Shown: piece by piece, positions 16,486-23,550 of the stretch
Position numbering within the stretch: position 1 is the stretch's first letter
Layout: every line of letters starts with the position of its first letter
NCBI GenBank assembly: GCA_902790215.1
Contig: CADAQX010000005.1
Coordinates: 1 to 64,000 of the forward strand
DNA: 64,000 bases
Direction: 5' to 3'
From: an uncultured Bacteroidota bacterium
Lineage (GTDB): Bacteria; Bacteroidota; Bacteroidia; Bacteroidales; P3
The notes under the pieces: generated by a model
What the model was told of the DNA's origin: nothing
Seen by the model: the letters and a program-made list of their open reading frames with translations, nothing else
The model's database searches: none
Position numbers and translations under genes: made by a program

Positions 16486-17083
16486 AAAGCCATTTCTCCA
16501 CTTTGGCTTTGCCTGTGCGGACTTCGTGGCCGTAGATGGAGAAACCTTTGGTGACGTTTGCCTTGGGGAAGGCTTTCTTCACGTCGCTGACGCAGTTGGC
16601 CAGGCCGCTGCCCTCGTGGGTGGTGAAAGGAATGACGGTCTTGCCGGCGAGGTCGATGTCCTTGAAGAGGGTGAACATCACCTGCGGGTAGGTGCCCCAC
16701 CACACGGGGCCGCCGATGAAGACGGTGTCGTACTGCGAGAGGTCGGGGGCAGCGCCCTCGTAGGGAGGCAATTCGCCCTTGTTGGCCTCTTCCTGCGCCA
16801 GGTTGATGAGCGGCGTGTAGGCCATACCGTCGTATTTGTGGGTGACGATTTCGTACTGGTCGGCACCGGTGATTTCGCTGATGTAGTCGGCCACAATATT
16901 GGTGTTGCCGACCTCGATGTTGCCCACGCTGTAATTATCGCCCGCGTGGGAGAAGAAGATGACTATCTTGTTCATTGCTTGATTGTTTGATTGCGTTATT
17001 GCGTTAGTATTCTTTTGTTTGCTTTGCGCATTGCAGCCGGTGGCCAAAAGGAGTGCGAGGGCTGCTGTAAGGATCTTGTTCAT
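16475..17083 (-). CDS. flavodoxin-domain lipoprotein
   Basis: From ATG 17083 the protein has 202 aa: lipoprotein signal (MNKILTAALALLLATGC), a low-complexity linker with NTNAITQSNNQA, then a flavodoxin_4 domain beginning MNKIVIFFSHAGDNYSVG with 'GGPVWWGTYPQVMFTLFKDIDLAGKTVIPFTTHEGSG'. A cytoplasmic product could start at the inner ATG 16975. Both ATGs are preceded by the same array-like sequence and followed by AACAAGAT, so a short duplication created two start contexts. Upstream codons to 17224 are unlikely to be used. Confidence 0.8.
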   Translation of the reverse strand: MNKILTAALALLLATGCNAQSKQKNTNAITQSNNQAMNKIVIFFSHAGDNYSVGNIEVGNTNIVADYISEITGADQYEIVTHKYDGMAYTPLINLAQEEANKGELPPYEGAAPDLSQYDTVFIGGPVWWGTYPQVMFTLFKDIDLAGKTVIPFTTHEGSGLANCVSDVKKAFPKANVTKGFSIYGHEVRTGKAKVEKWLLEL

Positions 17084-17122
17084 TGCGTTATTGTGTGAAT
17101 GCGTTATTGTGTTAGTATTTTG
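16973..17122. repeat. duplicated array segment upstream of and inside the flavodoxin gene
   Basis: The stretch AATACTAACRCAATAACGCA... ending in ATGAACAAGAT occurs twice on the minus strand (about 17010-16965 and 17120-17073). Words TTATTGCGTTAG and TTGATTGCG link it to the other arrays. Confidence 0.7.
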
Positions 17123-17126
17123 CAAA

Positions 17127-17354
17127 TTACTGCATGGTATTGTATTGCTCGTCGGTGACAGGTTCGAGCCATTGAGTTTCACTCGACTTCTGTCGCGACT
17201 CGGCAGAGTTGATGCGAGCATCACTCTGCTCTCGCTGCTCCATCAGTTCATTGCTGTTGCCGGGCTTGGCGTTGGCGTGGTAGGTGAGGTGCTGCATCCA
17301 GCTGTCCTTGGCGGCTCCGTGCCAATGCTTCACGCCCTCGCCGACGGCGCGCAT
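17127..17354 (-). pseudogene. truncated cupin (carboxymuconolactone-decarboxylase-associated) remnant
   Basis: The 75-aa frame contains only the C-terminal half of a cupin: GVKHWHGAAKDSWMQHL is the second metal-binding strand, and EPVTDEQYNTMQ is the usual end of cupins fused or linked to carboxymuconolactone decarboxylases. The N-terminal half, with the other metal ligands, is missing, and a 28-residue S/Q/E-rich insertion interrupts the remainder. Its ATG overlaps the EamA stop (TAATG), so it may still be translated, but it should be inactive. Confidence 0.7.
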
Positions 17355-17773
17355 TACGCCTTCATCAGCATCAGCAGGCTGCCGAGGGTTATCAGTACGG
17401 CTCCGGCAATCACGTTCACGCTAACCTTTTCTTGCAGGAACACGAAGGCGAGGATGATGGTGATGACAACGCTCAGCTTGTCGATAGGGGCGACCCGTGA
17501 GACATCGCCCAGCTGGATGGCCTTGAAGTAGCAGAGCCACGACAGCCCTGTGGCCACCCCCGAGAGGATGAGGAACAGCCACGTGTGGCGGCTGACATCG
17601 CGAATCTCCCGCAGGTGTGAGCCGAACAGCACGATGCCCCACGTCAGCACAAGGATGATGGTGGTTCTGATGGCCGTGGCGAGGTTGGAGTTGACATCCT
17701 TGACACCCACCTTGGCGAAGATGGCTGTCAGGGCGGCGAAGAACGCCGAAAGGAGTGCATAGAATTTCCACAT
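17354..17773 (-). CDS. EamA/DMT-family small transporter
   Basis: A 139-aa protein with four membrane helices (about 3-21, 35-52, 65-83, 97-135), the half-size form of the drug/metabolite transporter family. The typical C-terminal pattern 'VAPIDKLSVVITIILAFVFLQEKVSVNVIAGAVLITLGSLLM' is clear. Half-size members act as dimers to move small metabolites; the substrate is unknown. Confidence 0.92.
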   Translation of the reverse strand: MWKFYALLSAFFAALTAIFAKVGVKDVNSNLATAIRTTIILVLTWGIVLFGSHLREIRDVSRHTWLFLILSGVATGLSWLCYFKAIQLGDVSRVAPIDKLSVVITIILAFVFLQEKVSVNVIAGAVLITLGSLLMLMKA

Positions 17774-17782
17774 ATCTACTCG

Positions 17783-18049
17783 TTATTGTGTGATGTTTTT
17801 TCGGAACAATCGGTATGTATACTCTTCGTCGGCGGTGCTGTATTCGGGCACGCGGCCGAAGCCCACTTGCTCGTAGCCGTGGCGCGGGTAGTACTGCCAG
17901 CTGCACGAGCTGTCGGTCCAGAGGTAGAGCAGCGTGTGGCCGCCGCGGGCGATGGCGCGGCCGAGCTGCCGCGCGGCCTCTGTGATTTGTTCGCTGTGCG
18001 GGAGCGACGCCCCGCAGAAGACCTCCGCTACGGTCGGTGGCCATAGCAC
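17783..18049 (-). pseudogene. 5'-truncated GNAT acetyltransferase remnant
   Basis: The 88-aa frame matches only the C-terminal half of a GNAT: 'ITEAARQLGRAIARGGHTLLYLWTD' is the helix after the acetyl-CoA loop and the following strand, and 'YYPRHGYEQVGFGRVPEYS' the last motif. Motif A and the N-terminal half are absent; the first 15 residues are unrelated. The gene is probably dead. Confidence 0.7.
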
Positions 18050-18089
18050 GCAAGGATGGCAGCCGTTTTGGTTTGAGAATGCGTTGCTT

Positions 18090-18329
18090 CTAAACTAATA
18101 TAGTAAGAATTACAATGACACCGATAACAAATGAAGCGATATTTATGATTAGAATCCATTTTTGAAACTTATCGCCTTCTTTTCTACACATTTTCCAATA
18201 CTTCACAATGTCATACGGTGGAGTGGACCCAACTAAGTCATAGTTGTCGTAGTATTTATATACTTTATCAGCAATATACCAACCAGAGACAAGCCATATC
18301 AGGCCGAGAACGATAGCAATTATTACCAT
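18090..18329 (-). CDS. small two-helix membrane protein
   Basis: A 79-aa protein with membrane helices at about 2-20 and 59-79 and a polar, tyrosine-rich loop (YKYYDNYDLVG). AT-rich relative to the flanks. No family recognised. Confidence 0.6.
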   Translation of the reverse strand: MVIIAIVLGLIWLVSGWYIADKVYKYYDNYDLVGSTPPYDIVKYWKMCRKEGDKFQKWILIINIASFVIGVIVILTILV

Positions 18330-18385
18330 AATAATGTCTGTGTTTATTGTTTCTGTTCAATCTTTTGTTTCATTCGTGCATTTTC

Positions 18386-18569
18386 GCCGCGCTCGTGAGC
18401 GGGGTATTGTTTTTGTACGAAAATCGGCCGCGCTCATGAGCGGAGGGCACTTTCCGGGTGAAAATCGGCCGCGCTCGTGAGCGGAGGGCACTTCCGGGCT
18501 GAAAATCGGCCGCGCTCGTGAGCGGGGTGCGTTTTCCGGCCTCGTCCGTGGTTGCGCTCATGAGCGCGG
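18386..18569. repeat. five-unit tandem palindromic array, about 41-bp period
   Basis: The palindrome CGCTCRTGAGCG occurs at 18390, 18430, 18471, 18512 and 18556, at spacings of 40, 41, 41 and 44 bp. The spacer consensus is close to GAGGGCACTTTCCGGG then TGAAAATCGGC. The period is not a multiple of three, so the array is not coding. It starts 8 bp after the stop of the DUF6261 gene and so lies in its 3' untranslated region. Confidence 0.92.
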
Positions 18570-18576
18570 TGTGTTT

Positions 18577-19350
18577 TCACGCCTCCGTCGGCTCTTCGCC
18601 CGGTGTCGCGGGGTCGGCGTCGAGCTCGGGCGTCTTCTTGTCGCGGTGCGAGGGTGCCATCGCGTGCTTGCGGAAGTATTCGAGGTCTTCGCTGACGAGG
18701 GCGACGAGTTTCTGTGCCTCGGCGCGGTCGGGGTTGAGGAGGGCGTAGGCGTTGGTGAGGCGCACGAGGGTGAGGTAGGCGCGGTCGGTGGCTTCGCGGG
18801 CGGCCTTGAGCTCGCCCATGATTTGCGCCGAACGCTGGTCGTTGCGCTCGGCGAGGAGCTGGCGCACGCGGTCGTTGGCGGCCTTGAGGCGGTCGGCGAT
18901 GATTTCGAGGCCGAGGCGGCGCAGCTGGGTGCGGTACTGGAAGAGGTCCTGCAGCATGTTGTCGACGAGGCCGCTCTCCTTCATGTAGTTCTCCGTGGTC
19001 TTGATTTTGTAGTTGCGGACGACGCGCAGCAGGGGCTCGGCGTGCTGTGCGGTCTCGGCGATGGGGAACTTGGCGTAGGCCTTGACGGTGTCGCGCAGCG
19101 AGGCGTAGAGCTTGTCGCGCTCCTCGTCGGCGGCCTTCAGGGGGTCGGTGAGCTCGCTGTCGCGGTAGCGCTTGAAGGCTTCGTCCTCGGCCCTGAAGGC
19201 GGTGTCGAACTCGTCCTTGCCCTTGCGCCAGAGCTCGTGGTCGACGGGCAGCTCGGCGGTGCGCTTGCCGAAGGTGGTCATGTACTCGTAATGGGGCGCG
19301 TTGGCCGCCCGCGCGATGGAGATTTGGTCGATTTGCATAGGGATTTCCAT
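18577..19350 (-). CDS. DUF6261-like helical protein
   Basis: A 257-aa, almost wholly helical, highly charged protein: 'ADEERDKLYASLRDTVKAYAKFPI..TAQHAEPLLRVVRNYK', 'NYMKESGLVDNMLQDL', and 'AYLTLVRLTNAYALLNP' match the Bacteroidetes DUF6261 pattern. Function unknown. GC content is higher than around it. The gene ends directly in the 41-bp palindromic array, and I suspect the two form a unit. Confidence 0.75.
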   Translation of the reverse strand: MEIPMQIDQISIARAANAPHYEYMTTFGKRTAELPVDHELWRKGKDEFDTAFRAEDEAFKRYRDSELTDPLKAADEERDKLYASLRDTVKAYAKFPIAETAQHAEPLLRVVRNYKIKTTENYMKESGLVDNMLQDLFQYRTQLRRLGLEIIADRLKAANDRVRQLLAERNDQRSAQIMGELKAAREATDRAYLTLVRLTNAYALLNPDRAEAQKLVALVSEDLEYFRKHAMAPSHRDKKTPELDADPATPGEEPTEA

Positions 19351-19446
19351 AATCTTGAAGTTTTATTGATGATACTTTCTTACGCCATATTTAACGTCAA
19401 CTCCCCGAAAATATTGTGCCTGCTGGGGACAAATCGTGCAACATAA

Positions 19447-19496
19447 AGAGCCATCCGCCAAGGAGGTGTGGCTCCCGAGGCGGATGGCTTTTTTGC
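19447..19496 (-). terminator. strong hairpin downstream of the aldo/keto reductase operon
   Basis: An 11-bp perfect stem AGCCATCCGCC / GGCGGATGGCT. On the plus strand it is followed by TTTTTT, on the minus strand by CTTTATG. Position fits the end of the minus-strand operon 21036-19520. Sequence 19351-19446 holds nothing else I recognise. Confidence 0.7.
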
Positions 19497-19519
19497 TTCG
19501 GATGGGATAAATGCGGGTT

Positions 19520-19630
19520 TTACTCCTTCCCGTCGATGGAGACCAGCTTGTACTGGCGGCTGCCGAGACCTATCTTCTCGGCGTGCTCGACGGTGTGGAT
19601 GCCGTGGCGGCTCTCGATGCGCTCACGCAT
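19520..19630 (-). pseudogene. 36-aa C-terminal remnant of an unidentified gene
   Basis: ATG at 19630, 5 nt after the aldo/keto reductase stop. The peptide (MRERIESRHGIHTVEHAEK...) is well ordered, and its end 'IGLGSRQYKLVSIDGKE' reads like the C-terminus of a larger conserved protein that I cannot name. Same strand as the reductase, before the terminator. Confidence 0.45.
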
Positions 19631-19635
19631 AGAGG

Positions 19636-20481
19636 CTATCCGTAATTCTCTATCAAATACTTCACAAACTGCGGGTCGCCGAAGTCAATCGTGCCCGTGT
19701 CGTGCTGGTTTAATTTGGCAATACTCTTCATATCGTCATCCGTTAGGGAGAAGTCGAGGATGTCGAAATTCTGCGCCATACGTTCTTTGTGGCTGGACTT
19801 GGGGATGGCCACAACACCTCGCTGGGTCAGCCACCGTAGGGCTACCTGAGCGGCACTTTTGCCGTACTTGGCACCTATGGCGGCAAGATCTTCACTCTTC
19901 ACGATGCCATCGACTCCTTGTCCGCCGAGCGGTCCCCAAGCCATCATACGTGTGCCGAATTCTGCAAGTATCGGCTCGATGGCTGTCTGCTGTATGAGGG
20001 TGTTGCATTGCAGCTGGTTCACCATCGGCTTTACATCCACATAGTGGGCGAAGTCGAAGAAACGGCCCGACTGGAAGTTGCTCACTCCGATGGCGCGCAC
20101 CTTGCCGTCACGATAGGCTTTCTCCATCGCCCGCCACGTGCCGAACACGTCGCCGTACGCCTGATGGATGAGAAGCAGGTCGATGTAATCCGTCTGCAAC
20201 TTACGCAGGCTCTCGTCGATACTCTTGGCTGCCTTTTCCTCTCCGTTGTTCGCTATCCACACCTTTGTCACGAGGAAAAGCTCCTCGCGTTTCAGGCCAC
20301 TTTTGCGCCATGCATTACCCACGCCCTCTTCGTTGGCATACGCTTGTGCCGTGTCTATCAGCCGGTAGCCGACGCTCAGCGCATCGCTGACACAACGCTC
20401 GCACTCAGCGGGCGACACTTGAAAAACGCCGTAACCCAGCAGGGGCATTTTTACTCCATTGGATAATTTGATGTACTCCAT
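19636..20481 (-). CDS. aldo/keto reductase
   Basis: A 281-aa TIM-barrel oxidoreductase. Catalytic tetrad residues are visible: Asp in YRLIDTAQAY (about 43), Tyr in AQAYANEEGVG (about 48), Lys in FLVTKVW (about 73) and His in LLLIHQAYG (about 106). 'VRAIGVSNFQ' and the C-terminal NADP-binding 'VVAIPKSSHKERMAQNFDILDF' complete the family pattern. It reduces aldehydes and ketones with NADPH, substrate unknown. It follows an O-acetyltransferase gene by 18 bp. Confidence 0.95.
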   Translation of the reverse strand: MEYIKLSNGVKMPLLGYGVFQVSPAECERCVSDALSVGYRLIDTAQAYANEEGVGNAWRKSGLKREELFLVTKVWIANNGEEKAAKSIDESLRKLQTDYIDLLLIHQAYGDVFGTWRAMEKAYRDGKVRAIGVSNFQSGRFFDFAHYVDVKPMVNQLQCNTLIQQTAIEPILAEFGTRMMAWGPLGGQGVDGIVKSEDLAAIGAKYGKSAAQVALRWLTQRGVVAIPKSSHKERMAQNFDILDFSLTDDDMKSIAKLNQHDTGTIDFGDPQFVKYLIENYG

Positions 20482-20499
20482 AATTGTATTGATAATTGA

Positions 20500-21036
20500 T
20501 TATTGTTTTTCGGGAATTTCTTTGATAAACTTGGCAGGATTGCCACCCACGATGGTGTTGGGGGCAACGTCTTTGGTCACCACAGCTCCAGCGGCTACGA
20601 CGGCGTTGTCACCAATGGTCACGCCTGGCAGGATGGTGGCACCTGCGCCCACCCAGGCATTCTTGCCGATATGTACGGGCTTGCAGCGCAGTATCTGGCG
20701 GTCGTGCAGGTCGTGGTTGTTGGAGATAAGCTGGGCGTTGGCGGCAATCATAGCACCGTCATCTATGGTAATTCCCCCGCGTGCCATCATCAGGCAGTTG
20801 TTCATAATCATCACGCCGCGCCCAATCTTCACGCGGTCGAAGCATACGCCTGTCAATCCGGGCATCACCCAACCCCCTTCACCGAGGCCCGCGCCGAAGA
20901 GCTCGCGCACCAGCGCGTTGTACTCATCTGTATAGGGCATTGTGTGGTTCAGCTTGAAAAGCACCTGCGCCTGACGCACACCCTCGGCGTGTTCTTCGGC
21001 AGTTGTGAGCCTCGGGTCAACTATTGTTTCTTGCAT
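20500..21036 (-). CDS. maltose/galactoside-type O-acetyltransferase
   Basis: A 178-aa left-handed beta-helix enzyme. 'FGAGLGEGGWVMPGLTGVCFDRVKIG' precedes the helix, 'SNNHDLHDRQILRCKPVHIG' holds the active-site histidines, and 'AWVGAGATILPGVTIGDNAVVAAGAVVTKDVAPNTIVGGNPAK' is the classic C-terminal coil set. It is the first gene of an operon with the aldo/keto reductase, preceded by a -7 box. Confidence 0.9.
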   Translation of the reverse strand: MQETIVDPRLTTAEEHAEGVRQAQVLFKLNHTMPYTDEYNALVRELFGAGLGEGGWVMPGLTGVCFDRVKIGRGVMIMNNCLMMARGGITIDDGAMIAANAQLISNNHDLHDRQILRCKPVHIGKNAWVGAGATILPGVTIGDNAVVAAGAVVTKDVAPNTIVGGNPAKFIKEIPEKQ

Positions 21037-21091
21037 AAGAAGTTGATTTTAAAGATTGTTATTGCGATTTATTATCATCAGTTTGACATTG

Positions 21092-21099
21092 CAAAATTA
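21092..21099 (-). promoter_or_regulatory. -7 box (TAATTTTG) for acetyltransferase-reductase operon
   Basis: TAATTTTG on the minus strand, 56 bp before the acetyltransferase start codon. Confidence 0.55.
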
Positions 21100-21160
21100 C
21101 TACCATTTTTCCATATAGCACTTTCATAAATAGCACCAATATTTTCACAATATACATAAA

Positions 21161-21370
21161 ATGCCTGAACGTGTGAATGTGTTAACGTGTTTGATGTTTT
21201 TAGGGGAGAAAGGTTTTAGGGTTTTAAGGTTTAATGGTTTTAAGGGAGGAAGGTTTCAATAATTGAAAATTGAAAGTTGAAAATTGAAAGTTGCTGCCGC
21301 GGTCAAATTACTCAAACAATCAAGCAATCACACAATCAGGCAATCAACAGATTTACGAATTAACGAATTC
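21161..21370. repeat. largest composite array: four nested word sets
   Basis: Order: CGTGTGAATGTGTTAACG; GGTTTTAGGGTTTTAAGG; AATTGAAAATTGAAAGTTG; core GTTGCTGCCGCGGTCAAATT; ACAATCAAGCAATCACAC; ACGAATTAACGAATTC. The first and last sets pair with each other around the others. The core fuses the GCTGCCGC module with the GGTCAAATTACTCA module seen separately elsewhere. Confidence 0.9.
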
Positions 21371-21426
21371 TTTTTACACATTTTGTGTTACACATTTTGT
21401 GTAATTATGTTTTTTTTGTATTTTTG
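21371..21426 (+). promoter_or_regulatory. promoter with duplicated ACACATTTTGTGT operator-like boxes
   Basis: TTACACATTTTGTG occurs twice in tandem (about 21375-21403). Each copy has inverted ends ACACA/TGTGT. The TTTG of the second copy sits 19 bp before the -7 box TATTTTTG (21419-21426), so it can be the -33 element. A protein bound here would block transcription of the ATPase gene. Confidence 0.6.
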
Positions 21427-21449
21427 CATCAGAAAAGAATTTGTGAAAT

Positions 21450-22580
21450 ATGGATAATCCGTTTATTTTCAGGACGTATAAGACGAAAGAACAGTTCTGT
21501 GACCGCCAAAAAGAGCTGGAAAAACTGCTTTCGAATGCTCTTTCTGGAGCCGATACTACCCTTATTGCGCAGCGGAGAATAGGAAAAACAGGGTTGATTT
21601 TTCGTCTTTTTGATGAGATAAAGACAGAAAAACTACCCATAATTCCCATCTATGTCGATATTTTTGCCACCCGCTCATTGGACGATTTTGTGAAGACGCT
21701 CTCAGAAGCCATCATGGCGGCGTTGCCCGAAAAAAGCAGCATCGGGAAGAAATTCTCAAAATTCATCAAATCGCTCCGCCCGATAATCACATACGACCCG
21801 TTGACCTCTGTGCCCCAAATACAACTGACGCTGCAAAATGACGTAGAAAGACAGCAGACCATGAAGGGGTTGCTCACCTTTCTTGACATCCAGAATGAAA
21901 AGGTGTTGCTTGCAATCGACGAATTCCAGCAGATACGTGAGTATCCCGAAACCAATGTGGAGGCTATGCTGCGCACTATCATACAGAACCTTAACAACGT
22001 GACATTCCTCTACTGCGGAAGCAAGCGACACGTGATGCTGGATATCTTCAGTGGGGAACGCAACCCATTCTATCGCAGCACCGAGTTTCTCACATTGCAG
22101 AAACTTGATCCCATTGTTTATTCTGATTTTATTGAGGCTCATTTTGAGAACGCGGGCATCCATATTGAACACGAAGCTACCGACTATATCCTCGACTGGA
22201 CGCGAAGGCACACCTATTTCACACAACGGCTATGCCACACGGTATTTGCTATGGCCAGGAAAAAGGTGGATGTGGATCTTGTCAAAAAAGCTGCCGTTGA
22301 GATATTGCAAGCCGACTCTGCCGTATTTGGCCAATATCAGCAACTCCTGACTGCCGGACAGTGGAATCTGTTGATAGCTATTGCAAAGGAAGGTTCCGTG
22401 TCTCAAATTGCCTCAAGCCAGTTTCTCCACAAATACCGTCTGGGCAACCCCTCCTCGGTGATTCGCACCATGTCATCGCTGATAGAGAAGAACATTGTAG
22501 ATGAGGATTTGGCAGATGGCAAGTCAATATACAGCTTGAACGACGTGTTCCTGTCCCGTTGGTTGGAGGAGAAGTACTGA
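21450..22580 (+). CDS. AAA-type ATPase (archaeal-ATPase / STAND-like)
   Basis: A 376-aa protein with the layout of stand-alone ATPases common in archaea and Bacteroidetes: N-terminal 'DRQKELEKLLSNAL', variant Walker A QRRIGKTGL (41-49), Walker B VLLAIDEFQQ (151-160), a sensor-like 'VTFLYCGSKRH', and a C-terminal winged-helix segment near 310-370. The role of this family is unclear; nucleic-acid or signalling functions have been proposed. Its stop overlaps the start of the AraC gene (TGATG), so they are coupled. Confidence 0.85.
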   Translation: MDNPFIFRTYKTKEQFCDRQKELEKLLSNALSGADTTLIAQRRIGKTGLIFRLFDEIKTEKLPIIPIYVDIFATRSLDDFVKTLSEAIMAALPEKSSIGKKFSKFIKSLRPIITYDPLTSVPQIQLTLQNDVERQQTMKGLLTFLDIQNEKVLLAIDEFQQIREYPETNVEAMLRTIIQNLNNVTFLYCGSKRHVMLDIFSGERNPFYRSTEFLTLQKLDPIVYSDFIEAHFENAGIHIEHEATDYILDWTRRHTYFTQRLCHTVFAMARKKVDVDLVKKAAVEILQADSAVFGQYQQLLTAGQWNLLIAIAKEGSVSQIASSQFLHKYRLGNPSSVIRTMSSLIEKNIVDEDLADGKSIYSLNDVFLSRWLEEKY

Positions 22581-23410
22581 TGAAAATCGATTTTCAATAC
22601 TCGACGGATTTCCTCGGCATGAATGCTCCGGAGCTGGCGCACACATGCATGCACCTGCTGTGCACGGCAGGGGAGGGGAGTTTTGTGTTCAACGAGCGGT
22701 GCTACCATATAGTGAAGAACGACCTGGTGGTGATGCCGCATCCCAACAGGGCGAAGAACCTCGTCGCGGCTCCGGGCATGCAGGTAGAGTGGTTTGCCGC
22801 CGACAACAAGTTCCTTGGTGGGTTGCTGCCATCCAACAACTACAGCATTGGGGGCAGCATCAGCCTCAACCGGAACCCCGTCATCAAAGTCGACGACCAC
22901 CAGGCGGCCATCATGCTGGAGGACTTCCACCGCTTGAGAGACCGCCTTGAAGACCGTCACCTGCTCTTCTACCGCGAAATGATGGGGAGCCTTTGCCTGA
23001 CAATGATATACGACATCTTCGAGCTCCATGCACGGCGCGAGGCCACCGACACCCACAGCGACCGCACCGCCTACATCGTCCGTCAGTTGACGGATATGCT
23101 CTCTACAGGCGTCAGCCGCACCGAGCGCGACGTGAGCTACTATGCCGAGCGCCTCAACGTCTCGACCAAGTACCTCTCCGCCACCGTCAAGCGCGTGACG
23201 GGGCACAGCGTCAGCAGCTTCATTGACCGCGCCACCGTGCCCATCCTGAAGAAATACCTCAACGACGAGCGCCTCTCGCTATCGCAGATAGCCGACTGCA
23301 TGAACTTCACCTCCCTGAGCTACTTCAGCCGCTACTGCACCAAGCACCTCGGCCAGTCGCCCAGCGACTACCGCCGCAGCCTCCAGCCAAGGGAAAGTGA
23401 AAACAATTAA
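22580..23410 (+). CDS. AraC-family transcriptional regulator
   Basis: A 276-aa protein starting MKIDFQYSTDF in the overlap with the ATPase stop. The N-terminal 160 residues form a cupin-like sensor ('VFNERCYHIVKNDLVVMPHPNRAKNL'). The C-terminal region has the double helix-turn-helix ('YYAERLNVSTKYLSATVKRVTG', 'LSLSQIADCMNFTSLSYFSRY') and the end 'HLGQSPSDYRRS'. Translational coupling to an ATPase is unusual for AraC regulators. Confidence 0.92.
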   Translation: MKIDFQYSTDFLGMNAPELAHTCMHLLCTAGEGSFVFNERCYHIVKNDLVVMPHPNRAKNLVAAPGMQVEWFAADNKFLGGLLPSNNYSIGGSISLNRNPVIKVDDHQAAIMLEDFHRLRDRLEDRHLLFYREMMGSLCLTMIYDIFELHARREATDTHSDRTAYIVRQLTDMLSTGVSRTERDVSYYAERLNVSTKYLSATVKRVTGHSVSSFIDRATVPILKKYLNDERLSLSQIADCMNFTSLSYFSRYCTKHLGQSPSDYRRSLQPRESENN

Positions 23411-23508
23411 ATTGAAAATTGAAAGTTGAAAATTGAAAGTTGCTGCCGCACCATTTGTCAACAAATTTCAATTTTCACTTTTCATTTTTCAATTCGTTTC
23501 AATTTTCT
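23411..23508. repeat. inverted word array (ATTGAAAATTGAAAGTTG set)
   Basis: AATTGAAAATTGAAAGTTG twice, core GTTGCTGCCGCACCATTTGT, CAACAAATTTCAATTTTC, then TTTTCATTTTTCAATTCG words reaching to the -7 box of the OmpA gene. Confidence 0.9.
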
Positions 23509-23511
23509 TCG

Positions 23512-23519
23512 TATCTTTG
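23512..23519 (+). promoter_or_regulatory. -7 box (TATCTTTG) for OmpA-family gene
   Basis: TATCTTTG 32 bp before the start codon. The usual -33 position falls inside the word array. Confidence 0.6.
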
Positions 23520-23550
23520 CAAATTGAAATAATCGAAAAAAACTATCATT

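Noticed and set aside
18370-18561. ORF across the palindromic array
   Set aside because: The array period is 40-44 bp, not a multiple of three, so the repeats do not stay in frame; no initiation context.
18386-18569. CRISPR array
   Set aside because: The spacers are conserved rather than unique, the repeat core is a 12-bp palindrome, and there are no cas genes.
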